Shown in pieces: positions 56,129-63,354 of a stretch of DNA of 64,000 bases (positions are counted from its first letter, which is position 1; every line of letters starts with the position of its first letter). The notes below the pieces were generated by a model. The model was given only the letters and a program-made list of their open reading frames with translations. It made no database searches and was not told where the DNA came from. Origin of the DNA: Clostridia bacterium (lineage in GTDB: Bacteria > Bacillota > Clostridia > Oscillospirales > CAG-272); NCBI GenBank assembly GCA_017547755.1, contig JAFYOX010000094.1, forward strand, positions 22,842 through 86,841, written 5' to 3'. A program made the position numbers and the translations under genes.

Positions 56129-56936
56129 TGTTTTTCTCCTCTCCACTTTGTCGGATATGGTGTGTAACTAAAGCATATACCACATCATACAGTTCATTCA
56201 CAAACATCTCACCTTTTTCTGGCGTAAAACGCACAAGGATATTGTTGTTTTCGTCACAAATACACGGACATTTACTCCTTTTTTCTTTCAGACACCGCTC
56301 CATTAATTCACTGGCAGATTTCATTTCCTCTGAGTAATGATCTGTAATATATCTGATGTATTCCTCTTGATCCCTCTCTTCAGGAATAAAATCAAACCAA
56401 GAGTCAACGAAATCATCCATCTTTCTCTCCACTTCCTCAAAAGAGTCCCCCAAAATCTCACGAACAGTCTCATTGTGCGGTCGTTTTAAAGCTCTATAAA
56501 AAAGCAAAAAATTTCTGGCTCTTTCGCACTCAATTCTTTCTTCTATGGGGGCTTCAGCAAGATCGGTTGTTGTCCATTGCCACGACAACGCCTCCAAAAA
56601 ATATTGGACCACATCCCAACGCATATTATAATCGTATAGCGGTCGAAATACTTTGTCAAGATCATTCCGGAAAGATGACATTTGATGTTCCGATACTGTT
56701 TTACACTCATCATCACCCATCAACCATTCCAATCTTATATTTGGAAAAAAATTATTTATGAATTCCCTTGCTGTTCCAATTGGAAACGCTTTCTTTCCGG
56801 TGACAAGATTTGAAATATATTCCGGAGTATAGTTTGCTTTTTCCGCAAACTCCTTTTGGCTCATCCCACTTTCTTGGATCAGCTCTTGAAGCCTTTTTCC
56901 GCAAATCGGGTTAATTACTGTTTTTTCCTTTTTCAT
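56121..56936 (-). CDS. XRE-type helix-turn-helix repressor
   Basis: 271 residues. HTH near the N-terminus: LQELIQESGMSQKEFAEKANYTPEYISNLVTGKK. The rest is helical and acidic with no peptidase motif I recognise, so not a LexA/CI-type self-cleaving protein. It reads toward int and is divergent from the excisionase-like gene, as expected for the lysogeny/maintenance regulator. The gene is clearly more AT-rich than the host genes. Confidence 0.88.
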   Translation of the reverse strand: MKKEKTVINPICGKRLQELIQESGMSQKEFAEKANYTPEYISNLVTGKKAFPIGTAREFINNFFPNIRLEWLMGDDECKTVSEHQMSSFRNDLDKVFRPLYDYNMRWDVVQYFLEALSWQWTTTDLAEAPIEERIECERARNFLLFYRALKRPHNETVREILGDSFEEVERKMDDFVDSWFDFIPEERDQEEYIRYITDHYSEEMKSASELMERCLKEKRSKCPCICDENNNILVRFTPEKGEMFVNELYDVVYALVTHHIRQSGEEKNNG

Positions 56937-56968
56937 TTCACCCTCAACTTAAACCAATATTTTTGTTT

Positions 56969-57006
56969 AATTGTACATTTACAAATTGAACTTTTTGTTT
57001 TATAAT
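56969..57006 (+). promoter_or_regulatory. Early promoter of the element with operator-like palindrome
   Basis: TTTACA (56978-56983), 17-bp spacer, TATAAT (57001-57006). AATTGTA-cat-TTACAAATT overlaps the -35 and is a near palindrome that the repressor could bind. Confidence 0.65.
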
Positions 57007-57074
57007 TATATCACACGAAAAACAAACACGCAAGAGTTTTTCGGAAAATATTTCAAAAAAATGGAGGACAATAC

Positions 57075-57302
57075 ATGGAACATATCCCCAACACGGAACA
57101 CGTTTCCGTGAATCCCCGTCCGCAGATGCTTACCATCCGCGAGACCGCACGCACCGGAATCCTTCCGGAAGCGGCACTTCGTACCCTCGTCAAACAGAAC
57201 AAGATTCCCGGCGTTTACGTCGGATGCAAGTTCCTTGTGAACTACGACCGGCTCTGCGACTGGCTGAACGATCCGGAGAATCACACTACGGCGAGAGGGT
57301 GA
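57075..57302 (+). CDS. Excisionase-like MerR/HTH DNA-binding protein
   Basis: 75 residues. LTIRETARTGILPEAALRTLVKQNKIPGVYVGCKFLVNYDRLCDWLN is the helix-turn-helix pattern of excisionase-family proteins. It should bend DNA at att and direct excision, or control early genes. AATGGAGGACAATAC precedes ATG 57075. It is the first gene of the rightward early operon. Confidence 0.85.
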   Translation: MEHIPNTEHVSVNPRPQMLTIRETARTGILPEAALRTLVKQNKIPGVYVGCKFLVNYDRLCDWLNDPENHTTARG

Positions 57303-57306
57303 GTGA

Positions 57307-58056
57307 GTGGCACAGAACAAAGGTTTACTGTTCTACTACGACTGGAAACTCCCCTTTGAAACCCTCTCCGGCGATGATTTCAAAAGCCTGTTTCTTGCCA
57401 TGCTGGATTATTCCAGAGACGGAACACCACCGCCGGAATTTGATGGAGCGGCAAAAATCGCAGCGGCATTTGTTTTTCCAACCATCGACCGAGCCAAAGA
57501 AGCTGCCGAAGCCGGACGACGCGGAGGTCTGAAAGCAAAGAAAATGCGGGAAGAAAACCTATCCCCTGCCGAGAGGGGTATACAGGGTGGTACTGAGGGT
57601 ACTGTGGAGGGCAGTCCGACCACAATACGATACAATACAAATACAGATACAAATACTATACAATACGATACTGATGACAATACTACAGACATCATTGGGG
57701 AACCGCCGCCGTCCGCCGCCGATGCGGAGGTAGATAAGGTATTTGATCTGTACACCGAACTCTGTCCCTCTCTGAACGAAGTACGCAACCGTACCGCCAA
57801 ACGCCGGGAAGCTGTACGAATGCTGTTGGAACATTACACCGTGGACGAAATCACGGAAGGATTCCGGAAAGCGGAATGCAATCCGTTTCTCTGCGGCGGC
57901 GGAAAGAACGGATGGAAAGCCGACTTTGACTGGCTAATACAGGAGGAGCATTTCACAAAAATCCTCGAAGGAGGATACCAGAACTGGCAGAAAAACAACC
58001 GTCCCCGTGAAGCTGTAACGTATACCGAAGACGATTTCTTCACGGGAACCGAATAA
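57307..58056 (+). CDS. Phage-type replication protein (DUF6291-like N-terminus)
   Basis: 249 residues. The N-terminus (LLFYYDWKLPFETLSGDDFKSLFLAMLDYSRDG) is like the DUF6291/replisome-organiser proteins of phages and plasmids. A low-complexity Thr/Asn/Asp linker (about 95-130) follows, then a C-terminal domain (VFDLYTELCPSLNEVRNRTAKRREAV, NPFLCGGGKNGWKADFDWLIQEEHFTKILEG) that is typical of primosome-type origin-binding proteins. GTG 57307 start with GAGGGTGA just upstream. It is followed by the helicase loader gene. Confidence 0.78.
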   Translation: MAQNKGLLFYYDWKLPFETLSGDDFKSLFLAMLDYSRDGTPPPEFDGAAKIAAAFVFPTIDRAKEAAEAGRRGGLKAKKMREENLSPAERGIQGGTEGTVEGSPTTIRYNTNTDTNTIQYDTDDNTTDIIGEPPPSAADAEVDKVFDLYTELCPSLNEVRNRTAKRREAVRMLLEHYTVDEITEGFRKAECNPFLCGGGKNGWKADFDWLIQEEHFTKILEGGYQNWQKNNRPREAVTYTEDDFFTGTE

Positions 58057-58069
58057 CAGGAGGTTTTAT

Positions 58070-58975
58070 TTGAGCAATCACACAAACGCATTCGGTTCCG
58101 TCCTGTCCGGCGCAATCAACGCAAGCCGGAAGGATCACCGTCCGGACGATATCCTCGACAGCGAAGGATTCCGCTGCTGTCCGGTCTGCGGAGAACGGAA
58201 GGAAACCGTAATGGATGAAGCCGACCCGAACATTCCCGCCTTTCTGAAAGGACGGAAACTGGGCGTACCGTGCGCCTGTGCGAGACAGCAGGAAGCAGAG
58301 CGTGAAGCGGAAAAGGAACGCCGCCGCGTGCGTGACCGGATCGCCGAGCTGACCGAACGCGGAATCACGGACAGGAAATATCTGGACTGCCGCTTTGAAA
58401 ACGATGAACGTCCCGATTCCGATGTATCGGTTTTCTGCCGGTACTTCGTGGACGAATGGGATCACATGAAAGAGACGGGACGCGGGGTTCTCTTCTACGG
58501 TTCCGTGGGAACGGGAAAGACGTTCCATGCCTGTTGTATTGCCAACGAACTGATCGAACGGCGGCAGGTTCCCGTCCTTGTCACCAGTTTTGCCGCCATT
58601 GTCAACCTCCCCATCGAACAGCGGGAGTGGTTCATGGGAGAAATCGCACGATGCCCTCTCGCCGTAATCGACGACCTCGACGCGGAACGTAAAACGGAAT
58701 TCGTGACGGAACAGGTATTCCGTGCGGTCGATGCCAGATACCGTGCCAAGCTGCCGACCATCTTCACCACCAATCTGGACATAACGGCAATGAAAGAGGA
58801 ACCCGCAACAGAGTTCCGGCGGATATACGACCGGATTCTCGGAATGTGTCCGGTACGTCTGCCGGTCATCGGGGAAAGCCGCAGACAGAAGAACGCAGAA
58901 GACGACGTGAAGGATGAACGCGCAAGATTTGCGGCATACCGTGCGGAACAGAGACAGCTTCCCGCCGTGCAGTGA
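58070..58975 (+). CDS. DnaC-like helicase loader (AAA+ ATPase)
   Basis: 301 residues. N-terminal Cys cluster CCPVCGERKE and CACARQQ, a charged helix, then the AAA+ core: GVLFYGSVGTGKTFHACCIAN (Walker A), LAVIDDLDAER (Walker B), PTIFTTNLD (sensor 1), RIYDRILGMC (Arg finger). It should load the host replicative helicase at the element's origin. TTG 58070 start after ACAGGAGGTTTTAT. Confidence 0.93.
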   Translation: MSNHTNAFGSVLSGAINASRKDHRPDDILDSEGFRCCPVCGERKETVMDEADPNIPAFLKGRKLGVPCACARQQEAEREAEKERRRVRDRIAELTERGITDRKYLDCRFENDERPDSDVSVFCRYFVDEWDHMKETGRGVLFYGSVGTGKTFHACCIANELIERRQVPVLVTSFAAIVNLPIEQREWFMGEIARCPLAVIDDLDAERKTEFVTEQVFRAVDARYRAKLPTIFTTNLDITAMKEEPATEFRRIYDRILGMCPVRLPVIGESRRQKNAEDDVKDERARFAAYRAEQRQLPAVQ

Positions 58976-59040
58976 TGCGGTGAGAGGGAATACATAGATC
59001 AATAATCAATCAAAAATTTATTTCATACAGGAGAAAAATC

Positions 59041-59340
59041 ATGGAAAATAAACTTTATACATGGATCAAGGAAAATGCACCCGGAACGGGAGAACCGGCG
59101 AAATTCGTATCGAACGCCAGACTGTATTACGGTGTTCTCGGTTATACGGACGACATCACCATGGACGGTGTGCCGGGATATGTCGATACTCCGATGATCG
59201 GACAGTTTGTCTTCGATGAACTGGAATCGGTACTGGAATCCCTGTTCACGGAAAACGATCTTGCCGTACAGCTCGAAGCACAGGAAAAAGGTGTGGACGG
59301 CGGCATCGTAGAAGGTATCCGGATTATGAAGGTTGCGTGA
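59041..59340 (+). CDS. Small protein of unknown function
   Basis: 99 residues, acidic, with no motif I recognise. ATG 59041 follows ACAGGAGAAAAATC. It lies between the loader gene and a winged-helix-like gene (11 bp downstream) on the same strand, so it belongs to the early operon. Confidence 0.75.
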   Translation: MENKLYTWIKENAPGTGEPAKFVSNARLYYGVLGYTDDITMDGVPGYVDTPMIGQFVFDELESVLESLFTENDLAVQLEAQEKGVDGGIVEGIRIMKVA

Positions 59341-59350
59341 CAGGAGGCTC

Positions 59351-59671
59351 ATGAACAACAATTTTCCCTCACATAACAATGACCTCGATTCCCGTCTGCT
59401 CGTTTCCGATTATCTGTCAGCAGACCCCGAACATGTACGCAGCGCACGGGAACTGGCTCATTTTCTCGGAATGCGCCCCCGCGAGATCACAAGGATGATT
59501 GAACACGAACGACGCGCGGGAATTCCGATTCTTGCGAACGGCAGAGGGTATTTTCTCGGCGGAAGTGACGACGAAGTGAAACGATATGTCCGCCGTCTGG
59601 ACAGGCGGATTGCAGAAATTCAGAAAACCCGCAATGCACTTGTTCCCTCTCCGGAAAGAAGCGCAACATAG
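59351..59671 (+). CDS. Small winged-helix/HTH-like protein
   Basis: 106 residues. VRSARELAHFLGMRPREITRMIEHERRAG then PILANGRGYFLG reads as a winged helix, followed by a basic helix. ATG 59351 has ACAGGAGGCTC upstream. It could regulate element genes or take part in replication; not otherwise recognised. Confidence 0.75.
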   Translation: MNNNFPSHNNDLDSRLLVSDYLSADPEHVRSARELAHFLGMRPREITRMIEHERRAGIPILANGRGYFLGGSDDEVKRYVRRLDRRIAEIQKTRNALVPSPERSAT

Positions 59672-59977
59672 TATACGGACAGCAAAGTCCGCCGGAAATC
59701 AACTCCCGGCGGACCGTGTCTGTATCACAGGAGAAGCGTACAGCCTGTATACAGTGATTTATTCATTTGCATGATCTTCCCAAGCATCTTACCCAAGCGC
59801 GCTCTGATGAGCTGTACAGCGCCCAAGCAAACGCATACTGACACAAAAAGGAACCGGTCGCGCATTACCGCCTCGATTCCACGGAAAAACCGCTACTCGA
59901 TACCGATTCCGTAATCAGCATAACAGACTTTTGGGATCGTGTCAAGAACTATTTTTGTTGCGGAAGGAGAAGACCTA
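59672..59977. other. Non-coding stretch with hairpin and CCCAAGC repeats
   Basis: A strong hairpin (GTCCGCCGG 59687-59695 with CCGGCGGAC 59706-59714, flanked by ATACGGAC/GTCTGTAT) lacks a T-run. Three CCCAAGC copies follow at 59779, 59792 and 59822. It may contain an origin or an RNA; no gene is visible. Confidence 0.45.
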
Positions 59978-60253
59978 TTGACCGAAGAAGAATTCTTCAC
60001 AGCGATCCGTGCCATTCAGGAATATACTGTCATGATCGACCGCATACAGCAGGAATCCGATCGGCTGAAAGCAGAGGTTAAGGAACACATGAGAAACCAC
60101 AGTCTGACCGTGATCGAGGTCGACGGGATACGCGTCCGTTTACAGGAAACACACCGAAACCATCTGGATGTGCAGACATTGAAGCAGACACAGCCGGATA
60201 CATATCGGGAATTCTGCAAACAGCTTGAAGTAATCCGATTAATTATTTCTTGA
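59978..60253 (+). CDS. Small coiled-coil-like protein, unknown
   Basis: 91 residues, with a heptad-like helix (MIDRIQQESDRLKAEVKEHMRN) then a beta section (LTVIEVDGIRVRLQETHR) and a basic tail. TTG 59978 has GGAAGGAGA at proper spacing; an upstream GTG at 59939 has none. Possibly a phage-type Sak/Gam-like or structural accessory; unassigned. Confidence 0.65.
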   Translation: MTEEEFFTAIRAIQEYTVMIDRIQQESDRLKAEVKEHMRNHSLTVIEVDGIRVRLQETHRNHLDVQTLKQTQPDTYREFCKQLEVIRLIIS

Positions 60254-60344
60254 ATTTCGCCTTTTTATCGTGTCGACTGTTGACTATTAAATAGCTATCC
60301 CCCATATATCCCCATATTTCACTCTCAATTTCTCAAATCTCAAT

Positions 60345-60378
60345 GCGGACAATCCATAATGGAAAATCCGCCTTTTTG
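60345..60378 (+). terminator. Terminator of the rightward early genes
   Basis: GCGGA..TCCA-TAA-TGGA..TCCGC, symmetric with two 3-nt bulges, followed by CTTTTTGTTTT. Confidence 0.75.
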
Positions 60379-60522
60379 TTTTGTGCGGGTATTGGAGACA
60401 GTAAACATCCCCTCTGCCGCCGTCGTCCTTTCCCCCTCCGGTGTTCTATCTCCTGTTTGTAGTATATTCTGTAGCCCTATCACAGACCATTTCTTGTCCG
60501 ATGTGTAAATGAACCACAAAGA

Positions 60523-60575
60523 CAAAACCCTCTCAGAAAGCCTGTACGCTTGCGTGAGAGGGTTTGTGTGGTCTG
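60523..60575 (-). terminator. Terminator of the toxin-antitoxin operon
   Basis: On the minus strand AAACCCTCTCA and TGAGAGGGTTTT pair around 19 nt and continue as GTCTTTG. Confidence 0.7.
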
Positions 60576-60579
60576 ATAT

Positions 60580-60777
60580 TTAGTTTATCCGTACACTTTT
60601 CCGATTCGATATACCGTTTGCCTGACGCAGACGTTCGATCTGTGCCTGTACTGCATTCGCATTCTTCCGGTAGTATGCACGGCGGTCTTCCGGCTTCATG
60701 TCCTTGGTAAGTTCATAGTTCCGTTCCCGGATGCGGTGGATGTCCTCTACGGTGAGATTGGTTTTCGGTTCGGTCAT
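60580..60777 (-). CDS. Third, small gene of the Panacea operon
   Basis: 65 residues, highly charged and helical (VEDIHRIRERNYELTKDMKPEDRRAYYRKNANAVQAQIERLRQ). ATG 60777 lies 11 bp after the toxin-candidate stop. Similar short helical proteins occur in toxin-antitoxin loci, but I cannot name the family. It could be an accessory DNA-binding or regulatory subunit. Confidence 0.68.
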   Translation of the reverse strand: MTEPKTNLTVEDIHRIRERNYELTKDMKPEDRRAYYRKNANAVQAQIERLRQANGISNRKSVRIN

Positions 60778-60788
60778 GCTCGGTATTT

Positions 60789-61232
60789 TTATTTCGTACT
60801 GGGACAGAAACGATGTTCTTCGTCGTACCACACGATATGGAATTCTGCGTCCCGTTTTAAACCAATGATTCGTATTTTGTTCATTAGGGCAAACGAAAAA
60901 ATATCGTCGATATCTTCTTCCAGACACTTTACACGGATACGCTGTTCCGCTTCCTTGCTCAATTTCGCACCTGTCAGATGGTGGTGTTTGCTTTTGTTGG
61001 TACGGTCGTGTGTTTGGCGTTTGATTTCACCCCATGTCAGATTTCCGTATTCAATCAACTTCTCCAGAACAAGCCGGTGATTTACCCTCTCGATATCAAA
61101 GGCAAATTCTCCGGAACGGTCGAGTTGATCGAACCGCCAAATCGGACACTGTGCATCGTAACTTACCGTAGAACCACCAACCACTTTACCGGAAGGGGCT
61201 TTGTCAGAGATAACTTTTTTATTTTTCGCCAT
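60789..61232 (-). CDS. Candidate toxin paired with Panacea antitoxin
   Basis: 147 residues from ATG 61232, which overlaps the previous stop as TAATG. Features: WRFDQLDRSGEFAFDIERV, LTWGEIKRQTHDRTNKSKHHHL, KLSKEAEQRIRVKCLEEDIDDIFSFALMNKIRIIGLKRDAEFHIVWYDEEHRFCPS. I do not know its chemistry. Position directly behind a SocA/Panacea protein, translational coupling and small size suggest the toxin partner (PanT) of a PanAT pair. Confidence 0.72.
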   Translation of the reverse strand: MAKNKKVISDKAPSGKVVGGSTVSYDAQCPIWRFDQLDRSGEFAFDIERVNHRLVLEKLIEYGNLTWGEIKRQTHDRTNKSKHHHLTGAKLSKEAEQRIRVKCLEEDIDDIFSFALMNKIRIIGLKRDAEFHIVWYDEEHRFCPSTK

Positions 61233-61663
61233 TACAACGCACCGTAGTATACGCCCATGCTGTCCTTTGTGATAACCGTATTGCAGGAAGCATCCACAGG
61301 AAGTCCGTGACGAGCTTTTTTCCACGGTTCTTCACTGTGGGTCTGCTCACGAAGTTTGTACGGTTCCCATGTCCCGTAGTGTGCCAGAACAGTATCAATG
61401 GTATCACGTTCATCTTCCGTAAGTTCGTCCGGTTTCCCCGTAATGTCTTCCGGCTTTACGGTAAACTTCCCCCTGTGTTGATAGAACAGAGCCGGACACA
61501 CGGGACCATTTCGCCATGCTTCAAAATCCTCTTCAAAAAGCGGTTCGTCCGTCCATGCGATAGACCATGCCTGTGCATAATAACAGAGCTTCTGGAGCTT
61601 CCACGCACTCACCGCACCGGTTTTATCAAGGATGTATTTTGCAGTATCCAATACATTTGCCAT
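61232..61663 (-). CDS. Panacea/SocA-domain (DUF4065) antitoxin candidate
   Basis: 143 residues. NVLDTAKYILDKTGAVSAWKLQKLCYYAQAWSIAWTDEPLFEEDFEAWRNGPVCP is the hallmark of the Panacea domain, a versatile antitoxin fold that neutralises many unrelated toxins. First gene of the operon, with a good promoter at 61697-61724 and GAGAGGGAT before ATG 61663. Confidence 0.9.
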   Translation of the reverse strand: MANVLDTAKYILDKTGAVSAWKLQKLCYYAQAWSIAWTDEPLFEEDFEAWRNGPVCPALFYQHRGKFTVKPEDITGKPDELTEDERDTIDTVLAHYGTWEPYKLREQTHSEEPWKKARHGLPVDASCNTVITKDSMGVYYGAL

Positions 61664-61696
61664 ATCCCTCTCACCTCTCCTTTTTTATTTATCCGC

Positions 61697-61724
61697 ATTA
61701 TATCATATTATTCCGTTTTGTCAA
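61697..61724 (-). promoter_or_regulatory. Promoter of the Panacea operon
   Basis: TTGACA (61724-61719) and TATAAT (61702-61697) with a 16-bp spacer. The -35 overlaps the stop codon of the ribbon-helix-helix gene. Confidence 0.75.
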
Positions 61725-61987
61725 GTGGGGTTATTTTCTTCGTTGTTATCAACTACTGGGAATCCGTCCCGCACCATTGCTTCGTGTACTGCGTCCACAA
61801 TGTATGCGTTGACACTCTTGTTTGCCTTGTCTGCCGCCATCCTCAAAAAGTCTTTTTCCCCTTTTTTGAATGTCACATTGATACGGTCGTAATTGGCAGC
61901 CACATAACGATTGACACAGGCTTGCTGTTTTTTACTGACTTTCGGTTTATTTTCAACGTCCGAAGAAAGATTGGTCTCATTGTTCAT
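61721..61987 (-). CDS. Ribbon-helix-helix (Arc/CopG-like) DNA-binding protein
   Basis: 88 residues: flexible N-terminus, then RINVTFKKGEKDFLRMAADKANKSVNAYIVDAVHEAM, the beta strand plus two helices of MetJ/Arc proteins. ATG 61987 is preceded by AAGGAGAATAACCATA. Divergent from the repeat-covered promoter at 62103-62131, so it probably binds those repeats and also autoregulates. Confidence 0.85.
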   Translation of the reverse strand: MNNETNLSSDVENKPKVSKKQQACVNRYVAANYDRINVTFKKGEKDFLRMAADKANKSVNAYIVDAVHEAMVRDGFPVVDNNEENNPT

Positions 61988-62043
61988 TATGGTTATTCTC
62001 CTTGTTGACATATTCTTGCGAAGGTATTATACCATATTTTTAT

Positions 62044-62121
62044 ATTGGTGTAAATAGTCACCATAAACAATATATTGGTGTAAATATTGGTCACTCTGTA
62101 TATTGACTATTGGTGTAAATA
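62044..62121 (+). repeat. Three 13-bp direct repeats (putative RHH operators)
   Basis: ATTGGTGTAAATA occurs at 62044-62056, 62074-62086 and 62109-62121, spaced 30 and 35 bp. The third lies exactly between the -35 and -10 of the rightward promoter, the others upstream toward the ribbon-helix-helix gene. Confidence 0.85.
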
Positions 62122-62131
62122 GTGATATAAT
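62103..62131 (+). promoter_or_regulatory. Repeat-covered rightward promoter
   Basis: TTGACT (62103-62108), 17-bp spacer made of the third repeat plus GTGA, TATAAT (62126-62131). Confidence 0.8.
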
Positions 62132-62143
62132 ATATACATCAAA

Positions 62144-62345
62144 GGGAGAGAGCAAGCCGCCGGAAACAAAGCGATGAATGCGGTCAACAGTCTCGGTAGT
62201 TCTCTCCCACGAAGGTTGATTCGGTGGAAACAAGCAACGAGCGGCAACAACGCCGGACAACCTTCCCACCCTCCGAGATACCGCCGGAAACGAACGTGAG
62301 CAAGGCAATATCTGAAACAGTCTCGGGAATCGGAGGGACAGCCCC
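62144..62345 (+). ncRNA. Three-module structured leader RNA
   Basis: Three consecutive hairpin modules: GGGAGAGA/TCTCTCCC (62144-62208), AAGGTTG/CAACCTT (62212-62264), CTCCGA/TCGGAG (62271-62335). Modules 1 and 3 share two exact 11-mers in the same order, CCGCCGGAAAC (62157, 62281) and AACAGTCTCGG (62186, 62316); module 2 has the related GGTGGAAACAAGC. It begins about 6 nt after the predicted start point, so it is the 5' leader of the next gene or a free RNA. It matches no class I know. Overlapping open frames exist but lack good ribosome sites. Confidence 0.55.
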
Positions 62346-62407
62346 ACGAACCAAACCAATTCAATTCAAGGAGAACCAACATAAAAAAGTACAGTCTGAA
62401 GAGCATC

Positions 62408-62689
62408 ATGCACAGCGCATGGAGCATCTACCGCAAGGCTGAAGGAATCACCTTCGCCGCAGCACTCCGGATGGCATGGGCGAACGCCAGAGCCTACAAC
62501 GAAGCAAAGGCGGCCGCCGGTACCGCAGAAGTCACCCACACATGGGCAGGTTGGAAGAATCTCGGTTATGAAGTTATCCACGAAAGCAAGGCACTCTTCA
62601 AAGCCGTCCTTCTGGACCCGACCACAAAGCAAGGCACCCGGATCACCGCCTATTTCGGAGAATCACAGGTTCAGCCTCTCGGAGCATAA
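62408..62689 (+). CDS. Small phage-type protein (probable upstream ATA start at 62381)
   Basis: 93 residues from ATG 62408. The frame continues upstream to ATA 62381 (reading KKYSLKSI before the ATG), which has a perfect AAGGAG 7 nt before it, while the ATG has none. Homologues that I recall from phages and mobile elements start KKY..., so the true start is likely the ATA. Sequence: MHSAWSIYRKAEGITFAAALRMAWANAR, then Thr/Trp-rich C-terminus. Function unknown. Confidence 0.7.
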   Translation: MHSAWSIYRKAEGITFAAALRMAWANARAYNEAKAAAGTAEVTHTWAGWKNLGYEVIHESKALFKAVLLDPTTKQGTRITAYFGESQVQPLGA

Positions 62690-62700
62690 AAGAGAAAAAC

Positions 62701-62784
62701 CCTTTATGAATCCACTCGACCAAAAGTAATTCATAAAAGGCTGTACACCGTCAAGGAGGTGCATGGATATTATACCACACCTCC
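62701..62784. other. Two intergenic hairpins
   Basis: CCTTTATGAAT/ATTCATAAAAGG (62701-62740) and GGAGGTG/CACCTCC (62755-62784). Neither has a T-run. They may protect the mRNA ends or separate two cistrons. Confidence 0.45.
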
Positions 62785-62836
62785 GGACGGGAAACAAGAA
62801 CAAATCAAAAAACACAAAAAATAAGGAGAAAAAATT

Positions 62837-63094
62837 ATGCCTGTAAATTATAATGCCGCTACCGTTGATGATGTCGTTTCCGTGTTGGTAAAACTCCCGA
62901 AGGAGGTACAGGAAAAAGTGATCGAAGCTACCAGCCGTCTGATTGACATTTCAAAGGGAATCAGCGAGGATACGACCGGACAGGTCGGCGGCGTGATGAA
63001 CAAGTTGAATGAATTGTACGACGCACTTCCGGCAGACGTACAGCATGGCGTGCTTGAAACGCTCAGAGCGATTATTTGGAACAACAATATATAA
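62837..63094 (+). CDS. Small helical protein, unknown
   Basis: 85 residues, amphipathic helices (DDVVSVLVKLPKEVQEKVIEATSRLIDIS; MNKLNELYDALPADVQHGVLETLRAI). ATG 62837 follows AATAAGGAGAAAAAATT. No domain recognised. Confidence 0.75.
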   Translation: MPVNYNAATVDDVVSVLVKLPKEVQEKVIEATSRLIDISKGISEDTTGQVGGVMNKLNELYDALPADVQHGVLETLRAIIWNNNI

Positions 63095-63122
63095 ACACAG
63101 AACAGAAAGGACACACAGAAAC

Positions 63123-63311
63123 ATGAAGCATATTCGAAACATCTTCAGAAGCAAGAAGACCGAACGTACCGCCGCAATCGAACGTATCAGCAACATCATT
63201 GACACCTACGCAACCGACGATCAGGAAGTCCGTGAACTGGAAAGAGTCATCATTGGATGGATGCGGATGAAGCGCAAACTCAGAGAAAAAGAACAGAACG
63301 TCAACGTGTAA
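63123..63311 (+). CDS. Small basic helical protein, unknown
   Basis: 62 residues (MKHIRNIFRSKKTERTAAIERISNI, VRELERVIIGWMRMKRKLREKEQN). AGAAAGGACACACAGAAAC precedes ATG 63123; it starts 28 bp after the previous gene, so they form an operon. Function unknown. Confidence 0.68.
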   Translation: MKHIRNIFRSKKTERTAAIERISNIIDTYATDDQEVRELERVIIGWMRMKRKLREKEQNVNV

Positions 63312-63318
63312 GAACAAT

Positions 63319-63354
63319 CCCGCAGGATACAGACAATACGTCCTGCGGGTTTTC
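63319..63354 (+). terminator. Terminator of the late small-gene operon
   Basis: CCCGCAGGA and TCCTGCGGG pair around 13 nt, followed by TTTTC. Confidence 0.85.

Larger units (their letters stand above)
60254..60579. other. Intergenic region with two terminators
   Basis: Holds the rightward terminator at 60345-60378 and the bidirectional hairpin at 60523-60575. No gene seen; opposite transcripts converge here. Confidence 0.6.

Noticed and set aside
62224-62442. 72-codon frame through the leader RNA
   Set aside because: Starts at GTG without a ribosome site and overlaps the AAGGAG of the next gene; the repeated modules are better explained as RNA. I cannot exclude it.
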